Of a DNA stretch of 64,000 nt, positions 24,153 through 35,420 are shown in pieces. A model generated the notes under the pieces. That model was not told the origin of the DNA and ran no database searches. It worked only from the letters and a program-made list of their open reading frames with translations. The stretch comes from Peromyscus leucopus (taxonomy: Eukaryota; Chordata; Mammalia; Rodentia; Cricetidae). Location of the stretch: positions 10,594,298 through 10,658,297 of the forward strand of contig NC_051068.1 in the NCBI RefSeq assembly GCF_004664715.2. The letters run 5' to 3'. Position 1 is the first letter of the stretch. The number at the start of each line of letters is the position of its first letter. The position numbers were made by a program, and so were the translations under genes.

Positions 24153-25944
24153 CCCAACTGTCTATTTTCTACTCTATCAGACACCTTGACTCTGTTGCTT
24201 TCTGATACCTAGCACATACACTGTTATTATTATGATATTATGATCACCTTTTGATCTTGCACTTGTTCCTCTTCTAAAAGCTTAAAGCTTAAAACTCATT
24301 TTGTAAAAATTTTCTATCCAATTGATTTATAGTTTTCAAAGATAATAAATCAAAGTTCTCGTGGGTATGGATGGAAGTTTGATGGAAGTATTTTAACAGG
24401 CTGTTTTTACAAGTAAATTAGTACCCCATCTTGCCCAGAGCTATCTCTTTTAAATTAACTGTATTTTATAAATGGATAATTATTTGGTTAGAACTATCTT
24501 ATGTCTAGCTCTTATCAAGAGCAACTTTATGTACATCTCTCATCACAATCCATACAAAATAAATGTGTGTCTAAAAGCTATGGAAAAGCCTTGAAAGAGT
24601 CAATAGATATGAGTTTAAGTTATCTTTTATTCCCTCTATTTCACTGAAGACAAAGAAGCAGCAAGTCGGTGTTCTGAGTAATGAGAACTTCCCTGAAGTG
24701 TACACATGTACCATAGTTAAAAGAAGTTTAGGTGAGTGAGTCCCACTTGATTTTCTAGGCAGTCAGAAGATATGTCTCATTTTGGTTATGTATGCACTCA
24801 CGAGTTTCAAGGCCCTCTGTGGTGCTGTCTACACCTTATGCTGGAGACAGTTGGCCAAGACTCCATTTATATGTCCAACAGGGTTTCATATGATGTGGCT
24901 TCTCTCCCACTGGGCTACACAGGATATGAGCAGGGTTCTGGCAACTTCTAAAACAGGAATGAGTGAGGCTCTTGTGGACTGAACTTAAAAAGAGAGAAAA
25001 AAAGAGCTCTTTGGAGCTGAAGTCATTGGCAGCTTGGCATGTCTGTCTGGGAATAGACCTTGGCACATGGAACTGAGAGATACCTAAACAAAGATTTGTT
25101 CAATTTGATAAACTCCCTGGCTAAGACTACCTTTTCAACCTTCTTTCTAAAGTAAAGTTTCATAGCTGACAGATCCAACTAATGTGAAGTTACAGCAACC
25201 CAACATTGCTATCATAGTTTATAAAGGGGAGTTGGTAGGAAGGAATGGTATGTTTACTTTATGGCATCCTTCCCTTTGTCCTCATGGCAAATTGCTTTAT
25301 ACTTAAGACCCCCATGAGGTTGCTTCCTATGGGTAGAAATGTTCAGACAATTAGCTTCCTTTCAGGCTTGAAAGGAACTCTTACTTCATCATTGTATTCT
25401 AGTTCTGAATTTGATAAAGAGGATTCATATCCCACCACTGGTGCTTTGTACTCACTGCTTAAGTGTTTTCTAAAAACTCTGTGTTTCAGCTAATTTCACC
25501 AAAGAGGCATTTATGAAGACAAGCTTTCTTTGTGGCCATTGGTCGATAGAACAAAAATGCTATATTATCAAAGTGTCCACTAAGTAAAATTTCATTACAA
25601 AAATTAGCATCTTAAATGTGGTATAATCTTTTAATAGATACATAATATAAAATTAGTTTTATGCCTTTTTAAAAATTCATATTGCTTCTCAAACCTTCAG
25701 TTTTATTAAGTTAGCCACATTTCATATGTACTCAGATTGAATGTCATCAGGAATCATGGTCAAAGACCAAAGGAATAAATAGGAAATGATCATTCACAAA
25801 AGTAATTAGCTGCATTGTTGCTTATCCCTCAGCTGAGAATTGAAACGGGTTTCTGAGAAATCCATGTTTAAGTATATTTTAAATGCTAGAAATATATGAT
25901 GTGCATACCTTAATATTTGAGGTTAGGAAATAATTACTCAAGAG
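24153..25944. other. Unique AT-rich sequence, no gene recognised
   Basis: Strongly AT-rich with short domain-less frames only. Confidence 0.45.
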
Positions 25945-26028
25945 GAAGAAGAAGAAGAAGAAGAAGAAGAAGAAGAAGAAGAAGAAGAAGAAGAAGAAGA
26001 AGAAGAAGAAGAAGAAGAAGAAGAAGAA
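25945..26028 (+). repeat. (GAA)28 trinucleotide array
   Basis: Twenty-eight uninterrupted GAA units, counted directly, with a short A-run after. GAA/TTC is a classic homopurine triplex-forming repeat, known for expansion at the human FXN intron. A 71-codon frame of mostly arginine is only this array read out of register. Confidence 0.98.
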
Positions 26029-27302
26029 AAAAGCGGATTGGTCAAACATATGCCTTTTGCTTTGTGAAATTTTGCATAAAGGTCTGCTTTTGGTATATGG
26101 GCTCCTTAGCAGAAAGGAGAAGGTACAGTTAACAAATTAATGAAAGCCAAGTGATGCCTTTGAAGAATTCTTAAGTGAACCTTAACCAATGCCTTGGGCT
26201 ACATGTTCAATGCGAACAAAAAAATTAAGGTGAACTGGCCACTGCTACTAAGAGTCAATTGACAAAACGCATGGGTCATTAATTTTGTGTCCTTTGTTTT
26301 GTCAGTGTGTTTTCATGAGCCTGGTAAAGAAAGTAAAACCAGTGATGCTGAAAATTGTCTGCTCTGTAGCTCATTTCCCCTCCCAGCATGCACTGACCCA
26401 GGGGAGTGGGCTTCAGGTCGCCAGTCCCGACTTCCCTTCCAAATATTCCTGGCTCATGCAAGTTTGAGAAGGGCTCCACTGGGTTGGTACTGTGGGTAAT
26501 TCTTTGCAAGTTTGTGCTTAATCATATGCAGAGCCGAAGTCAATAAAAAGTGAGACGTCGGCTCATGATGCTTTCTTGGATTTTAAAAACAATTCTTGAA
26601 CCAGGCTTTGCAAACTCAGTTCTGTAGGTTATGGGAAGGAGAGGGCATGAGATTTAATTGGTTGATTTTTCCTAATTCATGATTCTTTCATTAGGAGGAA
26701 CTTCTGAGAACCAGCCCCTGACTCTTGGTGCCATGGATGAGTGATAGGACTCCAAATGCCCACAATGCTGGTGTGGCATGCTGGGGTTCACATTTGTCCT
26801 CCAAACTGCAATCTAAGCCATTATGCCCAGATGCTTTTGTGTATCAACAGTTTCATAATCCCATAGCATCAGAGTCTAGATTCTACACATTTTATGACTG
26901 TATGACTCCATTTAACAAAGGATCTTTAGGAACTGAAGTTTGAAAGCTCATTGCCATATTAGAATAGCTATGCAAACCTCAGTAATACCATTGTAAGTCC
27001 CCAAAGTAGGTAAGACATGACTGGTCTGAATTAGCGGAGCCATGCCTCTGCACCAGGAAGGGAGATGAGGTAGATAGATTGAACTTAGACAAACAATACT
27101 TTCTTGTTTTGTTGATGGAATTGGTCATGATAGTCCAGAAATCATGGAATGGCCTGATAATCTGGTATCTGCTGCAGAGATTTCTGTAGGCATACTTTCC
27201 TTATCAATGACACTGGATAGTGGTGCTCGATGTCCAGCATGGGGATATAGGAGGCCAGAGTGGTTCTGTGTCAGGGCAATTTCTCTCTCCATTTAAAACA
27301 AT
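26029..27302. other. Unique sequence, no gene recognised
   Basis: No repeat recognised. Overlapping frames at 26279-26509 on both strands are chance products of a GC-richer patch. Confidence 0.45.
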
Positions 27303-27345
27303 AGATTTATATTTTATTTATTATTATGTGTGAGTGAGTGAGTGA

Positions 27346-27393
<48 letters not shown>

Positions 27394-27528
27394 CATGGCA
27401 TGCATGCAGAGGTCAGAGTTAAACTTTGGGAGTGGGTTCTCTCCTTCTGCCATGGCTTCTGAGTATATGATTCAGGTCATCAGACTTAACACAGAACGTA
27501 CTTTTTCCTGCTGGGCCATCTTGTTGGA
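27303..27528 (-). mobile_element. B3-type SINE, antisense, with GAGT/GT array
   Basis: CATGCAGAGGTCAGAGTTAA, CTCTCCTTCTGCCATGGC, ATTCAGGTCATCAGACTTAA and TGCTGGGCCATCTTGTTGGA are the complement of a B3 body and head in order. The tail side on the left has become (GAGT)5(GT)21 at 27331-27392. Confidence 0.85.
27331..27392. repeat. (GAGT)n(GT)n microsatellite
   Basis: Five GAGT units followed by about 21 GT units, in the tail of a B3 copy. Confidence 0.97.
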
Positions 27529-27794
27529 CTTCTCTCCCATTTTCTGTAAGCAGTTTTTATTCATTTGACTTGATAGTCAGGTTTTTTTCCTCCTATTCAT
27601 TCATTCACTCATTAATTCAAGAATTATGCCAGTTACATAATAAGTGTTAGGTAAACATAGGGACTTTGGTTAATTCTTAGCCTAAGAAATCTCTGTTTTG
27701 TTGGCTTTGAGATGTGAGTAAATGGAAGGAAGGCATTTAGGAGAGGAAGAGAATCCCAGGCCTCTACTTATAGATGGTCCAAATGAATAGAGAA

Positions 27795-28130
27795 CTCCTT
27801 GTATTGGTTGGGCAGTACTGCTATAATAAACTGCTATAGACTACATAGTTTAACCAAGGTCTCTTCTGAAGCTTCTCTCCTGGATTTGAAGGTCACCTGC
27901 TGCATACTATGACCTTGCCACATGGCCTTTCTTTATGCATGCATACCACCACTATCACATTTTCTATTTCATCATTTAGGACACTAGCCAAGGGAATCCA
28001 TGGTCTATCTAATTGGTCTTATTTTAAGTAATCATTTTATATGTCTAGTCTCCAAATAAATACCAACTCTAAGGTGGTGAGGATTAACATATAATCATAT
28101 TTATTTGGGGAAGTAATAATTCATCTCCAA
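27795..28130 (+). mobile_element. Old mammalian medium-reiterated repeat, unassigned
   Basis: ACTGCTATAATAAACTGCTA TAGACTAC..., TATGACCTTGCCACATGGCC, CATTTAGGACACTAGCC..., CCAAATAAATACCAACTCTA and a right end ATTTGGGGAAGTAATAATTC follow the order of a very old dispersed repeat ('ctgctataacaaaataccatagactg ... cacattctgaggtact...gggttaggac'). Heavily diverged, so only the family group is claimed. Confidence 0.5.
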
Positions 28131-28509
28131 GCAATGTCCAGAAGTACATCCTAGAACAGATTATACATACCAGGTGTACAATGTCACTCTAAGAATTTAT
28201 TCAATGAAAACTAAGAGGTAGGTTGGGAAGTTTTTTGTTTTGCTTGATAATAAAGCACTGACTGTGTGGAAATCATCAAAACAGGCTTTTTTCTTGGGAA
28301 GACCTAGTGAAATGACCAGAAAACAGGGGCCACCCAGTTGCTGAACTCTAATGACTCCAACAATGGTTGTCACTTTAGGCTACAAATTATAATTACCCCC
28401 TTGAGATTCGGATTAATTGATCTGAGTTGATTTCCACAGATAATGTTAATGTGATTTCGTTTAAGTTTATAATTTTCAAATACTTATATAAAAAATAGCT
28501 AATGGATTT

Positions 28510-28682
28510 TACATGGTATCAATTATTATCCTAACTCTTAAACACATTATCTTATTTAATTTTTAGAAGGAGCCTATAGGTTATGTAGTATATAATTTGT
28601 TTTCAGAGTTAAGGAAATTGAGTAGTTTGGCAAATGTTACCCAACTCATGTTGTATTGACCCAAGATCCAGTTCAACCTAAT
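28510..28682 (+). mobile_element. MIR SINE
   Basis: CTCTTAAACACATTATCTTA TTTAATTTTTAG, then GGAGCCTATAGGTTATGTAG TATA, then TTAAGGAAATTGAGTAGTTT GGCAAATGTTACCCAAC match the MIR core order (loss of CpGs and several small gaps). Confidence 0.75.
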
Positions 28683-28687
28683 TTTCC

Positions 28688-28862
28688 CCATGTTTTTCTT
28701 GGTTTTGAGCTTGTACTTCTCATCTTTCTGCCTTTATATGTACTGAGTGCTGGGATTACAGACATGGGCCACCATGCTCAGTTTATGCTATGCTAGAGAC
28801 TGTACCCAAGTCTCTGGCACATGATCTGCAGGCAGTTTACTAACTAGGCTCCACCCTTTACC
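28688..28862 (-). mobile_element. B4-type SINE (ID-B1 fusion), antisense
   Basis: The plus strand shows a B1-like half (GTGCTGGGATTACAGACATG GGCCACCATG) followed by an ID-like half complement (GCTAGAGACTGTACCCAAGT ... ACTAACTAGGCTCCACC). This two-part order is diagnostic of B4. It directly abuts a MIR, so the two old SINEs sit side by side. Confidence 0.75.
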
Positions 28863-31800
28863 TTCTACCACATTTTAACAATGTAATTTTGATAAAAATA
28901 TTTTTTTTTTGTGTATATATGGTCTTGGTGTTCAAAGATTCAGACTGAATATAGGTTAGTGGTATTGTAAGTTTTTTAAAAAAAAGTTATTTGGAGTCAA
29001 GACTAGGAATTGTTTAGTGAATATTCACATGTACTGCTTAGATTTCTATAATTTCAGATATAATTCTGAGAAATGAATTTAAAACATGTTCCACTACTGC
29101 ATTGAAGTACTTTGTCTGTCTTAGAAGAACTGGCTAGGGGATTCATATTCCCAGCTAGGATCTCTTTTAATAGTTGATCACTCTAAGAGGAAGGGCTGTG
29201 TGTCCTCTCACATAGGGCCTGAAGCAAGCCCAATAAAAAAACAAAACAAAACAAAACTGCCTCAATGACTTTTATATAATGAAGTATTTAATGGAAAGAA
29301 TAACAGAGTAAGGAACAAAGACTCAAGAAGAGATGCAAATGCATGGAAAGCCCACATCAAGCTTCCATGTGCAGTTGAGAGTATTTCATTAACTTGTAGA
29401 GATAGGAAAGCATTTAACTGATCACAGTCTTGTAGACCCTGTCTTAGCAAACAGGTCTAGCAGCTGAAGTTGAGGATGGAACTGTGGACCCAGCGCCATC
29501 CTTTAGGTATCTGACCTCATCTGTTGATTTCTAGAGTTTTTTTTTTTTTAAAGTAGGGGAAGCATAGTACCCCCACTTTAAATCACCAGTCACTTTATGG
29601 TTTAATTTTGTAGTATAGAATGTTTAATGTTTTTCTAAGAGGACAAAATAGCTTGCTCAATTGCCTTTATGATCTATCAAAGCAAGAACTATTTTGTTGA
29701 CCTGACAACACTTAAAAAAAAAAAAAAAAGAGTAGTTCTAATAACTTTTTTTCCAAATTAGCCTCAAAACTTTCTCTTCTGATATGGATTAGCCTCAGAA
29801 AAATATCATAGTTTAATTGCATTCTTGCTTGTTATGTATAAATCAGAATCAGGGTCAATATCTGAGAGAACGTTCCATTTACTCCAAAAAGAAACGTTGA
29901 CTTTTATTTGGAAAAAAAAGTCTTGGCAGACACACAGGGAACTCCAGATGGAGGAGGCTGTGCCACATGGATTCTAAGTTCCCCTCTCTTCTTATTGATG
30001 TCTCAAGTTGAACATGTTCCGTCTGTCCACTCTCAATAATGAATAGTGACTTTTTTATTGTAAAGGTAACAAATTCCATATAGGGTAAATGAATTCAAGC
30101 ATATAATGAAATGTGCAAGACTCACTGCTCTGCCCTGTATAGATGGTGAGGATTATGTGTGAAGTATGGAAATCCAATCCAGTTTCTGGAATGAACTATG
30201 TTTTTACATGAGGAAAGACTGAGAAAAATTCTCTCAAGACTTCAGTTTTGTTCTCTTCTATGGATTAGGAATCTGAATCATGGTTTGTGGGAATTATTTG
30301 AATCTGATATAGTTTTTTTTTTTTTAATGATTAGCTCTATGGAAAGGATCATTGAAAACTGATTCCTTTCATCTGCACCAAAATACTCCTCTATCATATA
30401 ATTAAGTAAACTGAAGGACACTAAACATTCCACTTAAATCCAGTGTATCAAATATAATACACAGTTAATGGTTTAAAATGTATTAATCATAGCTTTGACC
30501 TTTTTGAAACTAGCTCCTCTGAGAATTTTGTTTTGTATCTTAGAGTATCAAGGATGGTTGGCATCCCCAAGTTAATGCTAATGTAACCATTATGTTGTTT
30601 TTTTTACATATTTAATTATGGCAAATATTATTGTCAATGCTTATGTTTTATAACATTAATTACTAATATCACTGTTTTGCATACTTAAATTATTTTAAGC
30701 AACCTAACCTTTATTCTTTCTTTCATTAAATGTTTGTGGAAAGCCTTCCAATAGAAAACTCTTCTTTTATTGCTTAAGCAAGGTTCATATTTAAGCAGCT
30801 GTTTGGCCTATTTATTCTACACATATTTTTTGAGCCTCAGTTTTTAATAATCTGTGTGTGGGGGGGTATTATATCTGTCTGTCTGTCTATATACTGTCTG
30901 TGGCAGTGAACTCTGAAATGTTGGCTCCATACACACAGTTAAAGATATTTTATTTTAATGTTTGATGTAACAATCATGTTTTTCCATGACGGGATTTCAT
31001 GTTCTCTTCTCTCTTCACTCTGGCACGGGAAGATTCTCTTTCATCGTTTATAGATAACTGAAGCTAACCAAACTTGTTCAAGTCAAAACCAGCAGCACTG
31101 TGTGTTATTCAGCACCTCCGCTCAGCTACAGAGTTATACAAATGGTCCAGCTTTTGCAATGGCATGTCCGAAACTCAGTGCTCTAGTTTTCCTTTCGCTA
31201 ATGGAGAACTAAGAATTAAAAGGGCCTGGGCTGTTCACATGGACTGAATCTCCAGGGCTTGGGTGCAGAGGTCTTACAAAAATTTAGTAAGTGAGAAGGA
31301 GAACAAAGATTCTTAGTTGGCGGGGAAAATTTTTGATCGCCTGTGGCTAAGAAGCTGAGGGGGACAGGTAGGCACAGTGGGGTGCAGGATAATGAGGCGC
31401 ATGGCAAATGTGATGCACAGATGTTAAGCCAACTGTAGCTCCGGCTCCCACAGTGGTGCATGCCACAGCACCATGCCCCAAGGCTATGTCTACACCAGAA
31501 CATTTGGGGCAGTAAACGACAGCAACATTAGGTTCAAATTAATCTATTATCCAGAGCTGTGAAATGTTGGTTGCTTGTTTCAGAATTACATTGCCTGTGG
31601 GTGAAATGTTTTAGGTAGATTTTAATGCAAGCTCATGACTTGCTGAGGAGATTAAGTGGAGAAAGGGAAATTAACAGTTGGGAGAGTTGTGGAGGGCACA
31701 GTTCTGGTTAAAGTATATGAAAAAGTATTACATATTTCACGGGCAGGTCTGGTCTCCTGTTGGCCACCTGCTGGGACTGAAATATCCCACATCATAATGA

Positions 31801-33060
31801 AGGCAGGTTTGCAGAACTCTTGTAAATACTTGAGCCCTGCAATTGAAGACGGCAGACAAAGGCGGCTTTGGGGTCTCCTGCAGACTTTGGAGGGGTAGGT
31901 CTGTCAGACGGTGCTCCAAATGAATTTGGCAATATATTATTCTGCACTTGTTAAGGGGGACATGCAAAATCTCACAGTTGAGTCTTCGATCTCCTGAGTT
32001 TAGACTCCTAGTAACAGGTAGTCTTGTGGCATTTCAATTATTTTTCCAAGCAATTTTGGCATGTTTCCTGCCTATCATCCCACTGGTATTGGTAGGTCCA
32101 TTTTCCTGTACCTGTGTGGTACCTGACCCTCTATTTCCCCAAAATAAACCCCAAAGTAAAAAAATTAAATAAAATAAAAACTAAACCTCAAATTAGCCTG
32201 CAATTTTTTTTTTTTGTTTTTGTCAATTAAATGGTTTATTCAATCAGATGGGAGACCAAACCTGCTTGGGAATATCTATAAAGAATTTTTTTTTACAATA
32301 TTGTCGTTTTTCTTATAAAAACACTTAATTGAAATGCCTAAGAGCTGCCCAGCACAAAAGTCAATAAAAACCCTAGAATAGAGTTTATAAGGGTTGTCTA
32401 TGTACATAATTAAATCCTTCAGGCACTTTAAAACTCGGCAAAATAAATGGTTATGCAAGAATAGCCTGCTGAGAGAAGAAACGCTTGTATCAGCTTTAAC
32501 CAGCTACCCTGTGTTCCATGTTTCTGGGCTGGAATGAGAAAGCTATTGGAACCCTGGAGGACTGTGAGCCACATACAAATCATCTTTGTTACTCACACTT
32601 GGGGGGTACTTTATAGTGGCTGTCAAGGCCAATACGAAACATGGTTTGTGTCTGAAAAAGTCAAGTGCCCTTACTTAAGAAGGAAGACACCAGCTATCCA
32701 AGTGACTGAACAACATCCAAGATGCTTAGCTGGGCCTGGTTGTTAGGGGTGCAGATTTATTACTGGGCCCGACTGAAGTAAACTGACATATATGTTTGCA
32801 TTCTAGATTTTGATGGACTAACAAAGGTTAATTGCTTGCAATGATCTATGTGGAGCAGGAGTAGAAGGCAAGAGCCATGTTTCGATTTCATTTTACCCTT
32901 GTTCTTTGGGGAGTATCTAAAAGGATGGGATTATTATGTGGGGGGAAGGGAAGAGTGCGCAGGGGTGGGGGGATTAAAAAGAAAGCAGTCTAATGAATGC
33001 AACCAATAGAAAAGTCCAAGGTTTGTTTCTCCCCCTGGCCCTCAAAGTTATGATAAATGA
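28863..33060. other. Repeat-poor unique block
   Basis: About 4 kb with almost no recognisable transposon. It contains A/T homopolymers (29539-29550, 29714-29729, 30313-30325) and a small TCTG run near 30876. At 31200-31500 a GC-richer stretch has a 95-codon minus frame without a known domain. At 32200-32470 AT-rich sequence with several TAAT cores looks evolutionarily constrained by eye. No confident gene. Confidence 0.45.
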
Positions 33061-33094
33061 TAGCACAAGGGAAAGATAACCTACCAGGAGAGTG

Positions 33095-33380
33095 CGATCG
33101 CCAAGGCCAAATACTCAAACTCCCAGCTGACGGGGCTCATACACTGCAGTCTCTGTTCGTGTTTATTTTTTCTGCTCACTCTTGGTTTCGTCAATCAGTA
33201 TGATAGACGATAAGTCCTGACTAGAGCGGCCCGCGTCCTGCTCTCTCACGGTGGGTAGCATGTTGTGGTTGGCGCCGTGCAGTCGGAGCATCGTCCGCAC
33301 CCGGAGCAGCAAGGGATGAGGTTCGAGCAGCTTCCAGCAGCTGACTCCTTGGAGAATACCAAACAGGAACGTTATCAGCG
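33095..33380. promoter_or_regulatory. Isolated CpG cluster, candidate small CpG island
   Basis: I count 19 CpG dinucleotides in 286 bp, while surrounding kilobases have almost none. It includes the palindrome GCGATCGC at 33094-33101, GCGGCCCGCG at 33226-33235 and six CpGs within 33271-33298. Retained CpGs in an otherwise CpG-depleted desert imply germline hypomethylation or strong selection on sequence. It may be an orphan CpG island, a promoter of an unannotated transcript, or a coding exon. It overlaps the minus-strand candidate exon described next. Confidence 0.55.
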
Positions 33381-33390
33381 GAGTGTGGGG
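33250..33390 (-). other. Candidate 141-nt internal exon (unrecognised)
   Basis: On the minus strand a branch-point-like TACTAAT is followed 22 nt later by an acceptor TTTCTTGGCAG (AG at 33392-33391), and a donor GTGAGA begins at 33249. The enclosed 141 nt is a multiple of three. Two of three frames stay open; one continues past the donor to a stop, giving an 82-codon frame from 33411 to 33163 that ends in a charged run (DETKSEQKK). The other open frame reads on for 5 codons. I do not recognise either product. Weak points: the pyrimidine tract is short and an extra AG lies 11 nt upstream of the acceptor. Confidence 0.3.
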
Positions 33391-33440
33391 CTGCCAAGAA
33401 ACTGACCACACATTAGTACCTTTGTTTGGGTAGAGTCTAA

Positions 33441-33560
33441 GGGGGCTGTAGCTCAGACTTGAGACACTTTCTGTTAAATCATCCCTGGTGTTAAGTGTTA
33501 AAAGAGAAGCTTGTTCAAAAAAAAAAAAACAAAAAAAAAAAAAAAAAAAAAAAAAACAGA
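33441..33560 (+). mobile_element. Possible ID-like SINE with 40-bp A-tail
   Basis: GGGGGCTGTAGCTCAGACTT resembles the tRNA-derived ID head including an A-box-like TAGCTCAG. It ends in a 40-nt A-tail (33517-33556) with one C. The body between is poorly matched, yet the tail is nearly pure, a mismatch in apparent age. Alternative: a chance A-run or the tail of a short processed RNA copy. Confidence 0.35.
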
Positions 33561-34739
33561 AAAGAAACCAGGGCTGATGGCCCCAGGCAGTCCTGTGGCA
33601 AAACCCCTCCTAGTTAGAGACTGAATTTGTGGACTTCCTGGGCTGAGGTATAAATGACATCAATTTGAAGAAAAGGAAGAAGCCCTGTTTAGTCTCTTTA
33701 CTTCTAAATACACTATCTGCTGCAAAACAGCATAAAAATTCCTGCACGAGAAGCCTGTGGGCACAATGGGGGCGGGGTGGGGATGAATCGCTGCTTAGGT
33801 CGCCAACAGCTCATCAGATAAATGGAATTTCCTGAATGCTATCCACAGATACTGATGTTGTTTATCTAGTCCCTCAGAAATAACACTCTGCATTTCTTCC
33901 TAAGAGAAGGCTTTTTTCCCCTCTCTATTTCAGACATTGGAAACTTTTAGAAACATTTTGATATCACTAATTTTTTTCTTAGTTCATTTTGTAGGAGCTC
34001 AGTGACTATAAAAATCAAGAATGTCCTGACTTGATACAGTGAATGAGCCAAAGTGAAATTCTTTTGATATCTTGTGATGCAACATTGGTCAGACATTTCC
34101 TGTTCGACATTTTTTCCCCTGGATATTATGGTTTCCTTTCTTAAGAACAGATGCAGTGGACATCTTGAGTTCTCCTCTGCCTGACATTTCACAGGAGTGA
34201 CCCCCACCTTCCCTCCAAAGTGATGCTTCATGGTAGAAAGAGGAGGTAAATGTGACATGCTCTTTGTATACACAGCCTTTCTCCACTTCAGAAACTTTGT
34301 GGATGTGTTAGAGAATGCTTCCTCTTAAAATAAGACACATTCCCTAAACAAGGCATGTATTTTCTCATTCCTACTTCTTTGAGTCCCTGGTGTGGTTCCT
34401 TGGAGCTGCTGATGTCTGTTAAGGTGAAACTCAACACGGGAATATTAGTTTTATTTCAGTTAATTATGTTACTAAGAGCTCATGAACCTTAAGATTTAGG
34501 GTTGGTCTGTTTCTAGTTAGGCTGCCAAGCTTTCGACTTGATGGAGGGGGTCTGTTTCATTCTACGTGGCCTCTGCACCTCTGTAACCTCTGGCTTCCTC
34601 TTTTCCTGAATCACAAGTTTACGTTCTCCCCTTCTGTGAGAAGATTGAATGCTTATTCAACTCTGAAATGACTATGGTCACAAAATATCAACAGTGATTT
34701 TTTAATAGATCTTTGCCTATCAAAATATTGTTGCTGAAT
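33561..34739. other. Unique sequence
   Basis: No repeat recognised. Opposing domain-less minus frames (108 and 65 codons) at 33947-34286 overlap each other. No gene supported. Confidence 0.45.
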
Positions 34740-35420
34740 AACAGCGCAGAGGCAGTGTGGCTGCTGATAGTAAGGAATCCGACTGTTAATAAAAAGCAGA
34801 CAGGGGCTTGAAACAGTACTTCTACCATTGCAATTTAGACACTTTATATTACTTTATTTAGTGCAACACCTGCAGCTACTCACATTGCTGGTGGCTGAAA
34901 TAATCCAGGTCCACACGGGGAGAGTATTACCATTTCATTGTGCTATTTGTGCTTACTGTTCAAGCCTTTATCACAGGAGAAAACATTAGCTAAGTGTTCG
35001 GTAGATAATAAAACAGGGGATTTGGGCTCATCTGTGGCCCTTAAATCTGCCTATTAAAAACCTCCCTTTGTAATTAGTATCTGCCTCTTCTTATACCCTG
35101 GCTGGCACCTGGAAGTGGGCAGTGCGACAAGCTGGCACTTGTTAAAGTTTGTTCTGCTGTCCCCACCATGGATGGACTTTATGATCAGGTCTTCTTCTGA
35201 GCCTCGGCGAGTGTAAACTTCCTAAGCCTTCTGCAGATGCCATAATGGATTTCGGATGGAAAATGATTGCATCTCAATGGGACAAAGAGGGTGCTTCGCA
35301 TTAAGGCAATAATAACAAGTCATTCTTTATCTTTAATTGACAGTCCAATTTAGATTTCAGATGGGTGCATTTTAGTGATATTCTACTTTAATTTTAACTC
35401 TAAAGAGTTTATACACATAA
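34740..35420. promoter_or_regulatory. Candidate conserved non-coding element (enhancer-like)
   Basis: About 680 bp with no transposon trace. It has balanced composition, retained CpGs (CACACGGGGAG, GTGCGACAAG, CCTCGGCGAG, TTTCGGATGG, CTTCGCATTA) and several homeodomain/POU-type cores (TAATTAGTAT, TTTAATTGACAG, ATTAGCTAAG). The preserved texture over hundreds of bases contrasts with the decayed flanks. This is inference from base texture only; no alignment was available. There is no open coding frame through it. Confidence 0.4.

Noticed and set aside
25917..26132. 71-codon poly-arginine frame
   Set aside because: A shifted reading of the (GAA)28 array.
31216..31503. 95-codon Cys/Ser/Pro-rich minus frame
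   Set aside because: No known domain; moderate GC patch without splice or CpG support.
33441..33516. True tRNA gene
   Set aside because: The head resembles a tRNA A-box, but no intact B-box, anticodon stem or acceptor pairing could be found.
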